64,000 bases of DNA from contig JBLIDK010000004.1 in NCBI GenBank assembly GCA_047632595.1, positions 1 through 64,000 on the forward strand, given 5' to 3'. This DNA comes from JBLIDK01 sp047632595 (GTDB taxonomy: Bacteria; Bacteroidota; Bacteroidia; Sphingobacteriales; Sphingobacteriaceae). The translations under genes and the position numbers were made by a program. The notes below the pieces were generated by a model that worked only from the letters and a program-made list of their open reading frames with translations, was not told the DNA's origin and made no database searches. The stretch's first letter is position 1. Every line of letters starts with the position of its first letter. Positions 36,260 to 45,303 of this stretch are shown here, piece after piece.

Positions 36260-37099
36260 TTAATTTGATGAATTGAGATCTTTACCTTCCAATTCGAATT
36301 TATATTCTTTAACAGCTCTGTAAATTGCAGAAGCCATATATGCTTGGCCCTGTTCTGTATTTAAAAAGTTTTCATCCGACTTGTTCGTTAAAAAACCAAT
36401 TTCGACTAAAACGCTAGGCATTGAAGTTTGGTACAATACTAAAAAACCAGCTTGTTTTACACCACGACTTTTACGTTGTACGCGTTTTTCAAATTGATTC
36501 TCAACTTTTGAAGCAAGATTTAAACTGCGCTCAAGGTACGCATTTTGAAACATAGAAAAGATGATATATGCTTCTGGTGAATTTGGATCAAAGCCATCGT
36601 AATTTGCTTCGTAGTCATCTTCAAGTAAAATTACTGAGTTTTCACGCTTTGCAACTTCTAAATTTTTCTGTGTTCGATGAAGTCCCATTGTAAATGTTTC
36701 GGTTCCTCTTGCATCCGTGTTTTCTGCTGCATTACAATGAATTGAGATAAATAAATCGGCTTGAGAAACATTGGCCACTTTGGCTCTATTCACCAATTTT
36801 ATAAACTCATCTTTCTTACGCGTGTAAACAACATTTACATCTTCTAAGTTATCTTCTAGGTATTTACCAAGTTGAAGTGATACATTTAAGGCAATGTCTT
36901 TTTCAACAAGTTTAGAAGTTCCTGTTCCTATATTTCCGCCATCATGTCCGCCATGGCCAGCATCAATTACAATTGTTTGTACTGTTTCTTCAGCGCTAGG
37001 AGGCTCTATACCATTAGCAATACAGCATATTGCTGCAATAAGAAAAATTTTAACTGTAATTAAATACTTCTTCACTGTTCTTATTTTTAATTTTGCCAA
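36260..37099 (-). CDS. N-acetylmuramoyl-L-alanine amidase (Amidase_3)
   Basis: 279 residues from TTG 37099; GTG at 37075 (MKKYLITVKIFLIAAICC) is a strong alternative giving a cleaner signal peptide. The zinc enzyme has HGGHDGGN, LVEKDIALNV (Glu ligand), SIHCNAAEN (His ligand) and LVEIGFLTNKSDE (catalytic Glu). It cuts the peptide stem from the glycan of peptidoglycan in the periplasm. A 7-base gap leads into the MCE gene. lptD is transcribed divergently, and TATTTTTG at 37123-37130 is a likely promoter. Confidence 0.92.
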   Translation of the reverse strand: MAKLKIRTVKKYLITVKIFLIAAICCIANGIEPPSAEETVQTIVIDAGHGGHDGGNIGTGTSKLVEKDIALNVSLQLGKYLEDNLEDVNVVYTRKKDEFIKLVNRAKVANVSQADLFISIHCNAAENTDARGTETFTMGLHRTQKNLEVAKRENSVILLEDDYEANYDGFDPNSPEAYIIFSMFQNAYLERSLNLASKVENQFEKRVQRKSRGVKQAGFLVLYQTSMPSVLVEIGFLTNKSDENFLNTEQGQAYMASAIYRAVKEYKFELEGKDLNSSN

Positions 37100-37122
37100 A
37101 TAAATCTCAATGCTTAACGTTG

Positions 37123-37130
37123 CAAAAATA
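37123..37130 (-). promoter_or_regulatory. candidate -7 box TATTTTTG for the amidase-MCE operon
   Basis: Exact TAnnTTTG match on the minus strand, 24 bases before the TTG and 48 before the alternative GTG, in the divergent gap next to lptD. Confidence 0.45.
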
Positions 37131-37148
37131 CTACGTTCAGTAGAATAA

Positions 37149-39779
37149 TTGAAATATCAACTTACCATATCTAATAAGGGTCTTCCCACGTTATTGTTTA
37201 TAGCATTGCTATTTATATGCAAATCTGTCTATTCTATTCAGATACCTCAAACAGAACAAGGTTTTATTTCAGACTCTCTTTCCACAACTGTTGATAGTTC
37301 TAAAAACGCATTAAGCCTTAAGGATAGTACAAAAAGCGATACGATTATTATTCCAAAATCTAAATCAGCTTTAACTTCTAAAATCAATTACAAGGCAAAA
37401 GACAGTATTCGCTATAGCATGGACCTTAAAGAAGCTTACCTATATGGGGATGCTGAAGTAACTTACGAGGATATAAAATTGATTGCTGAGTTCATAAAAG
37501 TTGACCAAGAAAACATGATTATTTATGCCAGTGGGGTAACTGATAGCACCGGGAAAGCAAAAGGTAAGCCTATTTTTACTCAGGGGAAGGATAGTTATAA
37601 AAGTGAGTCAATGACTTATAACTTTAAAACTAACAAGGGTAAAATAAAAGAAGTCTACACCGAACAGGGAGAAGGTTACTTGTTGGGGGAAGCAGTTAAA
37701 GTTGTTCGTGAAGAGGGGAAAAAGGACATAATTTATGGGTATAAAAACAAGTACACCACATGTAATTTAGATCACCCTCATTTCTATATAGGAATCAATA
37801 AAGCCAAAATAACAGAGAAACAGATTGTTAGTGGTCCAGCATTTTTAGTAATTGAGGATGTGCCTTTACCTTTAGTTGTTCCTTTTGGGTTTTTTCCAAA
37901 CTCAACTGGAAGAAAATCTGGTATTATTATCCCTTCTTATGGAACTAGTCAGAGTCAAGGATTTTTTCTATCTGGTTTAGGATTTTATTGGGGATCAAAC
38001 GACTTCTTTGATGCTGCAATTCAAAGTGATATTTATACTAATGGTAGTTTCAATAGTAATTCAAATATTAGATATCGTAAACGCTATAAATACAACGGCA
38101 ATTTAGGCTTTGACTACGGGATAATTCGAAATGGAGTGCGTGAATTAGAACCACTTGGTGGATATAATGTGGTGGAAAATTTTAGAATAAGATGGAGACA
38201 TGCTCAAGATGCAAAAGCCAATCCTGGAAGCACCTTTTCTGCTAATGTGAACGCTGGTTCAAGTAGCTATTTAAGAAACTTTTCCTACGATATAAATCAA
38301 AATTTAAGTAACCAATTGAGTTCTTCCATTAGCTATACAAAGTCGTTCAGAAATAGCCCATTTTCTATGTCCATTTCTGGGGCTCATAACCAAAATTTAG
38401 TAAACAAGACAGTAAATGTAACCCTACCACAGTTTGTGACTACAATGTCTCGGATTAACCCCTTAGAAAATAAAAACAGGGTTGGAAAGGCTGCTTTTTA
38501 TGAGAAATTGGGTGTAAACTATACTTTAAACGCTCAAAATACCATTTCAACTTCCGATTCAATATTATTTACTCCTGAAGCTAAAGGATTATTGAAAAAC
38601 GGGGTGAGTCATTCAATTCCAGTTTCTTTACCAATAACTGTTTTCAAGTACGCTAAACTAACACCAAACATTACTTACAGAGATGTTTGGTATTTCAAGG
38701 AAATTAACAAAAGTTTTGATGCTGGTTTAAACCAAGTAGTAAACGACACCATCAATGGCTTTACTCGGTATGGTTCAGTAAATTTTGGTACTAATTTAAG
38801 TACTCAGCTTTATGGTTTCTTAAAGGTAAATGCCTTAGGAGTTAGTGCAATTCGTCATGTATTTCAACCAACTTTTAGTTATTCTGTTACTCCAGATTAC
38901 AGCACTAGTGATTATAACTACTTTAAAACCGTACAATCTGATTCGTTGGGTACCATTCAAACTTACAGCATTCACGAAGGCGGAATTTTTGGAACTCCAT
39001 CATCACGAAAACAACAAAATGTGGGGGTGAATTTGGGAAACAATATTGAAATGAAAGTACGCTCGAAAAAAGATACAGTTACCGGATTTAAAAAGATTCC
39101 AATTTTCAATAGTTTAAATGGAAGTGCTCGTTATAATCTTGCTGCAGATTCATTAAACCTTTCTACCATAAGTATAAGTGGAAATACCACCTTATTTGAA
39201 AAGATTAGGGTGAACTTTAATGGAGGAATTGACCCCTACCAAATTATTGCTGATACTAATGGAAATGCCATCAAAATAAATGAATATCAATATATTAAAG
39301 ACCAAAGAGTAGGGAGATTAACCTCAGCAAGTGTAGCTATTGGCGGTAATTTGAATCCTGAGATATTAAAGCGAACAATTTCGCCCGAAATGGCTATTGA
39401 TCCAGCTCTGCAATACTATATTCAAGACCCTTCGCAATATGTTGATTTTAACATTCCATGGTCATTAGGAGTGAACTTTAACCTTACTTACTCAAAGCCC
39501 GGTTTTGAAAAACCAAACTACACTAAGAGTTTGCGTTTTAATGGAGATATTAATGTAACTGAAAAGTGGAAGGTTGGATTTAGCTCAGGTTACGATTTAG
39601 AAGATAGAGAGATAACTGCTACCAGCCTATCAATTTATCGAGATTTACATTGCTGGGACTTAAGCATTCAGTGGAACCCAATTGGTGTTAGAACGTTTTA
39701 TCTAATAAACTTAAAAGTTAAAGCTTCTGTTTTACAAGACTTAAAACTTAGCAAACGAAGTCCTAACTACTTCAATTAA
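37149..39779 (+). CDS. lptD: LptD-like outer-membrane LPS assembly protein
   Basis: 876 residues. Signal peptide at about 1-30. An OstA-like beta-jellyroll (about 85-215: AYLYGDAEVTYEDIKLIAEF, SYKSESMTYNFKTNKGKI) leads into a large beta-barrel of alternating strands to the end (about 230-876). It inserts LPS into the outer leaflet. One Cys lies in the N-terminal part (KYTTCNLDHPHF) and one near the end (LHCWDLSIQW), so a cross-domain disulfide like that of E. coli LptD is possible. TTG start, directly after an in-frame TAA. Its end overlaps the convergent SGNH-like gene by 8 bases. Confidence 0.88.
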   Translation: MKYQLTISNKGLPTLLFIALLFICKSVYSIQIPQTEQGFISDSLSTTVDSSKNALSLKDSTKSDTIIIPKSKSALTSKINYKAKDSIRYSMDLKEAYLYGDAEVTYEDIKLIAEFIKVDQENMIIYASGVTDSTGKAKGKPIFTQGKDSYKSESMTYNFKTNKGKIKEVYTEQGEGYLLGEAVKVVREEGKKDIIYGYKNKYTTCNLDHPHFYIGINKAKITEKQIVSGPAFLVIEDVPLPLVVPFGFFPNSTGRKSGIIIPSYGTSQSQGFFLSGLGFYWGSNDFFDAAIQSDIYTNGSFNSNSNIRYRKRYKYNGNLGFDYGIIRNGVRELEPLGGYNVVENFRIRWRHAQDAKANPGSTFSANVNAGSSSYLRNFSYDINQNLSNQLSSSISYTKSFRNSPFSMSISGAHNQNLVNKTVNVTLPQFVTTMSRINPLENKNRVGKAAFYEKLGVNYTLNAQNTISTSDSILFTPEAKGLLKNGVSHSIPVSLPITVFKYAKLTPNITYRDVWYFKEINKSFDAGLNQVVNDTINGFTRYGSVNFGTNLSTQLYGFLKVNALGVSAIRHVFQPTFSYSVTPDYSTSDYNYFKTVQSDSLGTIQTYSIHEGGIFGTPSSRKQQNVGVNLGNNIEMKVRSKKDTVTGFKKIPIFNSLNGSARYNLAADSLNLSTISISGNTTLFEKIRVNFNGGIDPYQIIADTNGNAIKINEYQYIKDQRVGRLTSASVAIGGNLNPEILKRTISPEMAIDPALQYYIQDPSQYVDFNIPWSLGVNFNLTYSKPGFEKPNYTKSLRFNGDINVTEKWKVGFSSGYDLEDREITATSLSIYRDLHCWDLSIQWNPIGVRTFYLINLKVKASVLQDLKLSKRSPNYFN

Positions 39780-40710
39780 CTGTTCGAATTGCTTTTACTA
39801 ATGTGTCGCAAAACAATAAACTTCCTTGCTTATTTAAGTGATCTTGGTCTCCAAAAAGTTCATTTCTATCACCGTAAAGGCTTTGAAAGTCGATAATTCG
39901 TAGTTTTTTAGCGTAAAAGATGCTGTCAGAGTTAAAATTTTGACCGTCCATGCCATCAATTAAGTGCTGTGTTATTGGAAATTTTAATCCGATAAGGGTC
40001 ATTGAATTAGCCTCGCAGTATTCTATAATATTTAGCAATGACTTTGTCAATACTTCCGACTTTTTTGCACCTTCTGGAAATTGGTCATCTGTTCGATACT
40101 TAGTTCTTCCAATACGTTGATCTTCTCTTAAATCTGCCCAAGTTTTTCTCTTTGTTTTTTTCTTTGGCTTATTATCAGCCTTAGACTCATTCTTTTTACT
40201 ATACTTTTTGAATTCTTTAATAAAATATTTCTGAAAAAGTTCACTATTAGCTGTATTGGTTAATGGTAACCAAAAACCTAGAACACTTTCTCTAAAGAAG
40301 TCGAAATACGATAGTTCCAAAGAAGAGTCCATCTCTTTGAATTCAACAAGAGCAATTGATCTACTTAAATTATTAAGATTCTCTCGGTAAGGCGAAAGAT
40401 TGTGGTTGTCAAGAGTTAAAATAACTGTGTCAACTTGTCCAATTCTGTTTAAATAAACAAGTTTGTGGTACATGTCCCAATAGCTATCACTACCGTATGA
40501 TAAATTAGATATTTGATATTTTTCAATAGCATTTTTACCCAATGCTTTTCCGTGCGAATCTGATAATAAAATGCTCGAGAATTGAGTCTCATCTACAAGT
40601 TGAAAATAGTCTTTATAAAGCAGGGGGTAGGCAATAAAATAAAAGCATAAGCTATTGATAATAACATAAATTATCACAAAAGTGGCGCTATGCAGAATGA
40701 ATTTTTTCAT
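39772..40710 (-). CDS. membrane-anchored SGNH-like protein, partner of the MBOAT acyltransferase
   Basis: About 312 residues from M at 40710; a longer frame to 40737 would overlap the MBOAT gene by 26 bases, while 40710 leaves one base. One N-terminal membrane helix (MKKFILHSATFVIIYVI) is followed by LLSDSHGKALGK (block I-like SDSH) and, near the end, FGDQDHLNKQGSLLF (block V-like D-x-x-H). A Lys-rich insert lies near 185-200. It is likely a periplasmic transferase or hydrolase that takes the acyl group from the MBOAT protein, like AlgJ/AlgX or PatB. The family call rests on motifs and context. Confidence 0.62.
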   Translation of the reverse strand: MKKFILHSATFVIIYVIINSLCFYFIAYPLLYKDYFQLVDETQFSSILLSDSHGKALGKNAIEKYQISNLSYGSDSYWDMYHKLVYLNRIGQVDTVILTLDNHNLSPYRENLNNLSRSIALVEFKEMDSSLELSYFDFFRESVLGFWLPLTNTANSELFQKYFIKEFKKYSKKNESKADNKPKKKTKRKTWADLREDQRIGRTKYRTDDQFPEGAKKSEVLTKSLLNIIEYCEANSMTLIGLKFPITQHLIDGMDGQNFNSDSIFYAKKLRIIDFQSLYGDRNELFGDQDHLNKQGSLLFCDTLVKAIRTVN

Positions 40711-40711
40711 A

Positions 40712-42151
40712 TCAAAACTGGAAATAAATAAATTCATAATTCGATGAGAAATTCCCTAGGAAATAGATTGCAAAAACCAATATCAAATAAATAGAATAAC
40801 GTAAAGCAAGAGGGATATTTCGGGTCGAGAAATCTAGTCCATGTTGTGTTTTACGTTGCACCCATTCCACTATAATTAGTCCAATAGTTAAATTAATTAT
40901 ACTTGCTGGATAATGAGCAGGCTGCGTAAGTTGAGTAGTAAATATTCTGGCTATGTATTCAAATGCGCTTGCAATGCTTTCACTTCTAAAAAATATCCAT
41001 GCTAAGCAAGTAAATGAGAAAGTTAGAATTATTTGACCAAGCTCAAGAGGCGAGGGGAAGTACTTCCATTTTCCAGCATGTTCTAGATTATTCCGATTTA
41101 GATTTAGCAACAATAAAGGAATAAATAAACAGGCATTTATAAAGCCCCAAGCTAAGAATGTCCAGTTTGCACCATGCCAAAACCCACTTACCAAAAATAT
41201 GATAAACACATTTCGAAGTTGGCTCAATTTAGAGCCTCTGCTGCCGCCTATAGGTATGTAAAGGTAGTCTCGGAACCAAGTAGAGAGTGAAATATGCCAG
41301 CGTCGCCAGAATTCAGCTATATCGCGTGAGAAATAAGGAAAAGCAAAGTTTCGCATCAGATTAAAACCAAATAAACGAGCAGTTCCAATTGCAATGTCTG
41401 AATACCCACTAAAGTCGCAATAAATTTGAAAGGCAAAAAGTACCGCTGCAAGCATTAGGGTTGCCGATTGGTACTCTGCATAATTTGCAAAAACATCAGT
41501 TACATAAACTGCGCAATTATCCGCTATAACTATTTTTTTAAATAAGCCCCAAAGAATTTGCCTTAAGCCATCAGTACTTTGGGCAAAGCTAAAGGTGCGT
41601 TCCTTTTTAAACTGAGGTAAAAGATTTGTAGCACGTTCTATTGGACCTGCAACTAGTTGAGGGAAGAAGCTAACATAAGTAAAAAACGCAATAAGGTCGC
41701 TTGTGGGCTCAAGCTTTTTCCGGTATACGTCAATGGTATAGCTTAAGGTTTGAAAGGTGTAGAAGCTAATTCCAACAGGTAAAATAATGTTTAATTGAAG
41801 GGGATTGAAACTTGTACCAAGTAGGGTATAGGCATCAGCAAAACTCTGACTAAAGAAATTGAAATACTTGAAAAAGCCAAGAAATCCAAGATTAACGGCA
41901 ATACTTAGTCCTAATAGGGCTTTTCTTTTACTTTCGTTGGTGCTTGTTTTTAATGCGAGTCCAATGCCATAATCTAGTACTGAACTAATAACAATTAGAA
42001 TTAGAAAACGCCAATCCCACCAGCCATAGAAAAAGTAACTGGCACCAAGAAGTAAAATGTTTTGCGCACGAATATTTTTCTTGTTTAATAGCCAATAAAG
42101 GCAAAAAACTAGTGGTAAAAACAGGGCAAACTCTATTGAATTGAATAGCAT
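40712..42151 (-). CDS. MBOAT family membrane O-acyltransferase (AlgI/DltB type)
   Basis: 479 residues with about 11 membrane helices. Hallmarks are SYFFYGWWDWRFLILI, LPVGISFYTFQTLSYTIDVYR, DYLYIPIGGSRGS, and VSGFWHGANWTFLAWG, which carries the catalytic His. It moves acyl groups across the inner membrane to acylate a surface polymer such as exopolysaccharide, LPS or peptidoglycan. It is followed by the SGNH-like gene after one base, an acylation pair. Target polymer unknown. Confidence 0.92.
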   Translation of the reverse strand: MLFNSIEFALFLPLVFCLYWLLNKKNIRAQNILLLGASYFFYGWWDWRFLILIVISSVLDYGIGLALKTSTNESKRKALLGLSIAVNLGFLGFFKYFNFFSQSFADAYTLLGTSFNPLQLNIILPVGISFYTFQTLSYTIDVYRKKLEPTSDLIAFFTYVSFFPQLVAGPIERATNLLPQFKKERTFSFAQSTDGLRQILWGLFKKIVIADNCAVYVTDVFANYAEYQSATLMLAAVLFAFQIYCDFSGYSDIAIGTARLFGFNLMRNFAFPYFSRDIAEFWRRWHISLSTWFRDYLYIPIGGSRGSKLSQLRNVFIIFLVSGFWHGANWTFLAWGFINACLFIPLLLLNLNRNNLEHAGKWKYFPSPLELGQIILTFSFTCLAWIFFRSESIASAFEYIARIFTTQLTQPAHYPASIINLTIGLIIVEWVQRKTQHGLDFSTRNIPLALRYSIYLILVFAIYFLGNFSSNYEFIYFQF

Positions 42152-42204
42152 CTTACAACTTGTAGAGTTGCAAAGCTAAATTTTGATTTTACTTCTACGA
42201 AAAA

Positions 42205-42402
42205 TTAAGAAAATACATTTGAGAAAAAGCCTTTAATTGCATCAATTGCTTCGGGTCCCCAAATCCAGCCAATGGCGAAAATAGCTAGCCAGATTAGCCC
42301 TTTTATTAAGAAAAATAAGAATCCAGCAACACCAAAGCGCTTTAAAATACCTTTAAGCGACCATTTGGAGTCTATTCTGGATGTATTTTCTTCTTTCTTC
42401 AT
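42205..42402 (-). CDS. small single-pass membrane protein
   Basis: 65 residues. A charged N-terminus (KKEENTSRIDSKWSL, then KGILKRFGVAG) is followed by one long hydrophobic stretch (FLFFLIKGLIWLAIFAIGW) and a short tail. Small proteins of this FLFFLIKGLIWLA type are common in Bacteroidota and sometimes mislabelled as alanyl-tRNA synthetase. Its ATG shares one base with the monooxygenase stop (TAATG type), so translation is coupled. Function unknown. Confidence 0.75.
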   Translation of the reverse strand: MKKEENTSRIDSKWSLKGILKRFGVAGFLFFLIKGLIWLAIFAIGWIWGPEAIDAIKGFFSNVFS

Positions 42403-42722
42403 TAATTAGCAATTACTTCATAGGTTTTAAATGAAGATTTCATTGGTGCTTCTTCACCTCGTTCAGCCGCTTCTTTCAAATCTTGGAATCCTCGTTTGTG
42501 ACCTTCTAAAAATGCCTCAGATTTGGTCCACGTTTTAAATTGTTCTTCAGTATCCCAATAACTTACTATTAGATAAGAATCATCTTCAGCATTTGGTTTT
42601 AAAACGTTCATGTTTTTGAAGCCAGGCATAAGATCAATAGCACCTTTTCTAGTTTTAAACATTGACTCAAATTTTGGCTTGTAATGGTCCTTACAAGTAA
42701 TATAATTTATTGCTACGAACAT
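42402..42722 (-). CDS. IsdG/HmoB-type heme-degrading monooxygenase
   Basis: 106 residues, typical of antibiotic-biosynthesis-monooxygenase folds. Asn6, Trp65 and His75 fall at the spacing of the N-W-H triad of IsdG (7, 67, 77), which ruffles and oxidises heme to release iron. Segments MPGFKNMNVLKPNAEDDSYLI and SYWDTEEQFKTW fit the fold. The gene lies downstream of a TonB-dependent receptor with its own promoter box (42742-42749) and a palindrome at 42780-42794. Cytoplasmic iron recovery from heme is the likely role. Confidence 0.87.
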   Translation of the reverse strand: MFVAINYITCKDHYKPKFESMFKTRKGAIDLMPGFKNMNVLKPNAEDDSYLIVSYWDTEEQFKTWTKSEAFLEGHKRGFQDLKEAAERGEEAPMKSSFKTYEVIAN

Positions 42723-42741
42723 AGTTTTTTTGTTGTTGATA

Positions 42742-42749
42742 CAAAAGTA
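42742..42749 (-). promoter_or_regulatory. candidate -7 box TACTTTTG for the heme monooxygenase operon
   Basis: Exact TAnnTTTG match on the minus strand, 20 bases before the ATG. A TTG trio occurs about 21 bases further upstream, the expected -33 region. Confidence 0.55.
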
Positions 42750-42779
42750 AAAACATTCGATCGCATTTGCAATTATTAT

Positions 42780-42794
42780 TTAGAATAATTCTAA
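42780..42794. promoter_or_regulatory. palindrome TTAGAA-TAA-TTCTAA upstream of the heme monooxygenase
   Basis: Perfect 6-bp arms around three bases. Its right edge as read on the transcript lies just upstream of the probable -33 element, a position suiting a regulator. The shape is like metal-regulator boxes; which protein binds is not known. Confidence 0.5.
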
Positions 42795-42833
42795 TTAAGA
42801 ATTTAAGTGTTTGAAAATCAACTATATATTTCG

Positions 42834-45137
42834 TTAGAATTTCATGGTAATACCTATACTTGGTAGTAAAGGCAATTGATTTACTCTCTCGAAATTGATT
42901 CTATCGAAGAAGAAAACATTCTCTCTATTGTATGCATTAGTCACACTTGCTACTGCATCTAATTTAGTGTTTCTATTAAACGTAAATGATTTCTTTAAAC
43001 TAACATCAAGTCTATGATAAATAGGAAGTCTACCACCATTTAAATCAGCAAAAATAACTCCTAATTCACCGTTACCACTTGTGTAATTAGTGTTTATGCC
43101 ACCCGAACCAAAGTTAAATTCTTCGAAGAAACCTTGGTTTTGAGTGAATGGAAACCCAGTACCTAAGTTAAATCTTGCATTTAATTCCCAATCTAACTGA
43201 GAACCGAAAGTATATGAACTTACAAGGTTAACATTATGTCGCCTATCGTAATGAGGGTTATAGGTTCTTAAGCCGTCAAATTTTTCAACCTTACCCAATG
43301 AATACACAAACCAAAAATAGAATCTTTTGTAATCGTACTTAAGATTAAAATCAACCCCTTTTGCTAAACCTTCTTCAATAATAAAGTCGGTTCTTAAATA
43401 CTCAGGCTTGTCTTGATTTTCTTTATTATCATCAAAAATCTTATCTCTATTAATAGAAATTAACTGATTAAAGTCTTTTAAGTACCCTTCAATGTTAACA
43501 GTGATTCTGCTAGTTAAGTCAAATTCAAAACCAGTTACTAAATGCCTTGATTTTTGTAGACTACTTGATACTGGTTCGCCATTAAAGCTGTTTTGTAACC
43601 CATCTGGACTGCTTAAAAATCCATAAAACAAGTTTACAACATCTCTATCAGAAGTGGCACTAATTAAGTTCTGAGAATACAACCCACTTGCGAATTTAAA
43701 TCTCAACCTGTCTGAGATTAAGAATTTACCACCAATACGTGGTTCTGGCGATAGTTCACTTAGTGATGCATAGTAGTGTGCTCTAATTCCTGGCTCTAAT
43801 ATTAATCTGTTTGCTGTAATTCTATAAGTGAAAAAGAAGGCAAGTTCTGTTGTGAATTGCTCTTGCTTGATTACTTCGCCTACTGCGTTCGAAAACTCAA
43901 AATTTGTTTTAAATCCAAGTAATTCTAAACCATACTTTAATTCATCATCACCTATAAAGTAAGTAAAATCTAATCCTGAGTTAAACCCATTAATCTCACT
44001 AAAACGAGGAGTACTAGAAGCTTCTTCAATTTCACTTTTGTAAGAAGAGTAGGCAAAATTACCATTTATAAGAACTGCAGAAGCAGCAGGAATTACAACG
44101 AAATTGGTTCCGAAACCAGTAGCATCCCATTTGTAATTAGCAGGAGTACCAAAGGTAACCCTATCGCTGTAGTCAAATCCAAACAGACTAAATTTACTGC
44201 CATTATCACTGTTTACACTTAGTTTTCCATAAAGATCTGTGAAATTGTAAGGTAGACCGTTATCTGGTTGTACGTTTGGATAAAAAATAGGTCCACTTTG
44301 CTCCAGGTAACTTGTTTTAGCACTTAAAATAAAGGAGGAACTTCCACCAGAGCCATCAAATTTCTTTAAAGGTGCTTCAAGCAAAACGCTTGAAGTAAAA
44401 GGACTTATTCCAACTTTACCTGCAAATCGTTTTTTATTCCCATCTCTTGTGGTTATATCCATTATTGCTGATATTCTCCCACCATATTCAGCACCAAAAC
44501 CACCGGAATAAACATCAACATTTCTAATAATATCAGTCTCAAATACACTAAACAATCCAATTGAATGAAAAGGATTGTAAATAACCATTCCATCCATTAT
44601 TACTTTGTTCTGAATTGGTGAACCACCTCTTATATATAATTGTCCACCTTGGTCACCTGTAAAAATAACACCTGGCAAAGTTTGTAAGTATTGAGCTAAA
44701 TCTGGTTCGCCACCAACCGTGGGAATTCTCTTAATATCGATTGCTTTTATTTTCGTTACGGATACTTGAACTTCAGTTGTGGCTTCAATTCTACTTGATG
44801 TTATTTCAACTTCCAATAGTTCAATTGAAGATGGGTCTAATGTTAAGTTCTTGGATATAATTCTGTTTGGCTCAACAACAATGTCCACTTTAATTGTATC
44901 GTATCCCAATGAAGTACTCATTAATACATAATTGCCTTCTGGTACTTGTGCAATGGTATAAAAACCATTTACATCAGTAGCTGCACCGCGAGTAGTTCCC
45001 TGTAAGTAAACATTCGTAAAAATGATGGGTTCTCCAGTGCTGTTATCAAACACATAACCACGAACTTCACCAGTTTGTGCACTAATTTGAAATGAAAAAA
45101 GGACTACACTTAGAAGTGTAAATAGAAATTTATGCAT
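42834..45137 (-). CDS. TonB-dependent outer-membrane receptor
   Basis: 767 residues from ATG 45137. A longer TTG-started frame reaches 45161, but that TTG overlaps the promoter box at 45159-45166, so 45137 is preferred. Signal peptide about 1-21; CarboxypepD_reg-like domain (about 25-105: RGYVFDNSTGEPIIFTNVYLQG); TonB plug (about 130-230: GDQGGQLYIRGGSPIQNKVIMDG); then the 22-strand barrel, ending GITMKF with C-terminal Phe. No SusD partner. It takes up an iron complex, heme or another ligand; the heme monooxygenase 111 bases downstream on the same strand makes heme likely, by context only. Confidence 0.88.
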   Translation of the reverse strand: MHKFLFTLLSVVLFSFQISAQTGEVRGYVFDNSTGEPIIFTNVYLQGTTRGAATDVNGFYTIAQVPEGNYVLMSTSLGYDTIKVDIVVEPNRIISKNLTLDPSSIELLEVEITSSRIEATTEVQVSVTKIKAIDIKRIPTVGGEPDLAQYLQTLPGVIFTGDQGGQLYIRGGSPIQNKVIMDGMVIYNPFHSIGLFSVFETDIIRNVDVYSGGFGAEYGGRISAIMDITTRDGNKKRFAGKVGISPFTSSVLLEAPLKKFDGSGGSSSFILSAKTSYLEQSGPIFYPNVQPDNGLPYNFTDLYGKLSVNSDNGSKFSLFGFDYSDRVTFGTPANYKWDATGFGTNFVVIPAASAVLINGNFAYSSYKSEIEEASSTPRFSEINGFNSGLDFTYFIGDDELKYGLELLGFKTNFEFSNAVGEVIKQEQFTTELAFFFTYRITANRLILEPGIRAHYYASLSELSPEPRIGGKFLISDRLRFKFASGLYSQNLISATSDRDVVNLFYGFLSSPDGLQNSFNGEPVSSSLQKSRHLVTGFEFDLTSRITVNIEGYLKDFNQLISINRDKIFDDNKENQDKPEYLRTDFIIEEGLAKGVDFNLKYDYKRFYFWFVYSLGKVEKFDGLRTYNPHYDRRHNVNLVSSYTFGSQLDWELNARFNLGTGFPFTQNQGFFEEFNFGSGGINTNYTSGNGELGVIFADLNGGRLPIYHRLDVSLKKSFTFNRNTKLDAVASVTNAYNRENVFFFDRINFERVNQLPLLPSIGITMKF

Positions 45138-45158
45138 GCTTTTGGGATGAATTTTCTG

Positions 45159-45166
45159 CAAAAATA
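45159..45166 (-). promoter_or_regulatory. candidate -7 box TATTTTTG for the TonB receptor
   Basis: Exact TAnnTTTG match on the minus strand, 21 bases before the ATG at 45137. It argues against the longer TTG start. Confidence 0.5.
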
Positions 45167-45303
45167 GCCTTTACAATCACCAGAACGAAAAATAAAGTGT
45201 GATTTTAATGTGATAATCAATTAAAATTGAAACAATTTGACCAATTAATGGAATTTCATCAACCAAAATGTTGTAATTTAAGTTCAATAAATGAGAGGCC
45301 TAC

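Noticed and set aside
45217..45232. TCAATT/AATTGA palindrome upstream of the TonB receptor
   Set aside because: It is all A/T-rich with short arms and is not near the likely promoter, so it is within chance expectation for this base composition.
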